Source: Lanius collurio
Lineage: Eukaryota > Chordata > Aves > Passeriformes > Laniidae
Length of the DNA: 64,000 bases
Direction: 5' to 3'
Assembly (NCBI GenBank): GCA_020086605.1
Contig: JACBWW010000004.1
Location: forward strand, 34,972,616 to 35,036,615
The notes under the pieces: generated by a model
Seen by the model: only the letters and a program-made list of their open reading frames with translations
Told to the model about the DNA's origin: nothing
Database searches by the model: none
Translations under genes and position numbers: made by a program
In this document: piece after piece, positions 63,169 through 64,000 of the stretch
How positions within the stretch are numbered: the stretch's first letter is position 1
Layout of the letters: each line of letters starts with the position of its first letter

Positions 63169-63334
63169 AGGGCCTTGGAAAAGACCATGAAATACTGAGG
63201 AGGAGGATTGAAAATGGGGCTAAGGAACTTTGGTTTTTCCTCCAGAGTGAACTGAAGAAGTTGAAAAATCTAGAAGGAAGTGAACTGCAAACACGCATTG
63301 ATGAATTTCTGTCTGATTTGGGTCATCAGGAAAG
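63169..63334 (+). CDS. FUT8: FUT8 coding exon 3: coiled-coil helix of the stem
   Basis: It encodes [20 protein letters not shown] followed by [20 protein letters not shown] and a further 14 residues ending HQE, then AG of an Arg codon before donor GTACTT at 63335 (phase 2). This is the well conserved long stem helix that forms the coiled coil with the partner subunit, leading towards the catalytic domain outside the window. The start shown uses the second AG of a TAGTAG tandem acceptor and gives Glu at the junction (G+AG). Using the first AG (exon start 63166) gives Val-Glu instead. Both keep the frame. Relative to the mammalian protein as I recall it, this is one or two extra residues. Exon identity is firm; the exact 5' boundary is not. 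Confidence 0.93.
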
Positions 63335-64000
63335 GTACTTGCTTTAGTTGCTTCTGACCTTTAATTTAACTGTCATTATGTTGTTCAAAGATGTGTGGCA
63401 ATTACGTTTTTAGTTGTTGTCAGTCATCAGGTGTCCTTATTGTTGGAGTACCTTTTTTATCATATTAAAATATTCTGCATGAGTTTTGTTCATGCTGAAA
63501 AAAATTAATCCAGGAGCTGTTAAAAATTTAGTGAAGTCTGTGTTTAAGCATATTGTATTTTTAACTGTTCCCAACAGGATTGCAGTAACAGTTTGTGTCT
63601 CACCAGTAAACAGTTATACAAAAATAGTTGAATTAACTAAATATACTACCTTAAACACGTATCAATGTCCCAAAAAAAGCTGTGATTTCCATGTGTGAAT
63701 GTCAGTAATAAAGCAAGAACCATTGAAAATAATACTATAGTAAAGGGAAAAAATGTAAGAATTTTCAAATCCTTAGAAATAATGTAAACACTATTTAAAA
63801 CATAAAGAAAATATGAATTTGATTATTAATATGAGCAAATAGTACAGTCCATTAAATTTTGTAATTTAATATTCCACAGTTCCAAAATCCATTTTGTCAT
63901 AGATTGATTGAGTTGAAAGTGAGAAGGGACTATTCAATTATTGGGAATTATTATTTATATAAAAGACATGATTAAATTTCATCCAATTAGTTCTCTGCCA
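63335..64000 (+). other. FUT8: Start of the next FUT8 intron
   Basis: AT-rich intron from donor GTACTT to the window edge. A weak resemblance to a CR1 3' end in reverse complement lies at about 63896-63935 but is too short to call. The remaining FUT8 exons lie beyond the right edge. Confidence 0.8.

Noticed and set aside
63896..63935. Possible CR1 3' end in reverse complement
   Set aside because: About 40 bp of weak likeness, too short to separate from chance.
1..64000. Endogenous retrovirus, tRNA gene, mitochondrial insertion or CRISPR-like array
   Set aside because: I found no paired LTR-like direct repeats, cloverleaf with A/B boxes, mitochondrial gene text or regularly spaced repeats when reading both strands; small or very decayed cases could be missed by eye.

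Overview
The window reads as bird nuclear DNA. Two things point there. First, three coding exons encode the N-terminus of FUT8 (alpha-1,6-fucosyltransferase, the Golgi enzyme that adds core fucose to N-glycans), almost residue for residue like the vertebrate protein. Second, nearly every interspersed repeat I can recognise is a CR1 LINE, the dominant retrotransposon of avian genomes. The species cannot be fixed from sequence reading alone.

Layout, all on the + strand for FUT8. Bases 1-700 are a GC-rich CpG island with a likely non-coding first exon ending at a good splice donor (position 180/181). An AT-rich intron of about 52.5 kb follows. It holds a probable internal non-coding exon (43338-43432), a weaker exon candidate (21772-21852), several CR1 copies, inverted repeats, a 58-bp tandem duplication and long T tracts. 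The start-codon exon is 52697-53115 (ATG at 52913). A second intron of about 9.8 kb leads to coding exon 2 (62944-63059), a very short intron of about 0.1 kb, and coding exon 3 (start 63166 or 63169, end 63334). The window ends in the next intron. Roughly the first 160 residues are covered: cytoplasmic tail, membrane anchor and the coiled-coil stem. The GT23 catalytic domain lies beyond the right edge.

The CR1 copies lie in both orientations: a long + copy at about 4795-7185 carrying reverse-transcriptase remnants, itself interrupted by a minus-strand copy, and shorter copies near 11.3, 21.6, 37.3, 42.3, 43.6 and 50.0 kb. A probably much older CR1/L3-like stretch lies at about 50.6-51.3 kb.

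I see no complete second protein-coding gene, no RNA gene, no CRISPR array and no evident novel system. The observations most worth checking are a TAG-TAG tandem acceptor at coding exon 3 that should add one or two residues compared with the mammalian protein as I remember it; a perfect 21-bp fold-back palindrome at the truncated end of a CR1 copy; the unannotated 5' UTR exon candidates; and a minus-strand ORF in the large intron preceded by a splice-acceptor-like tract.
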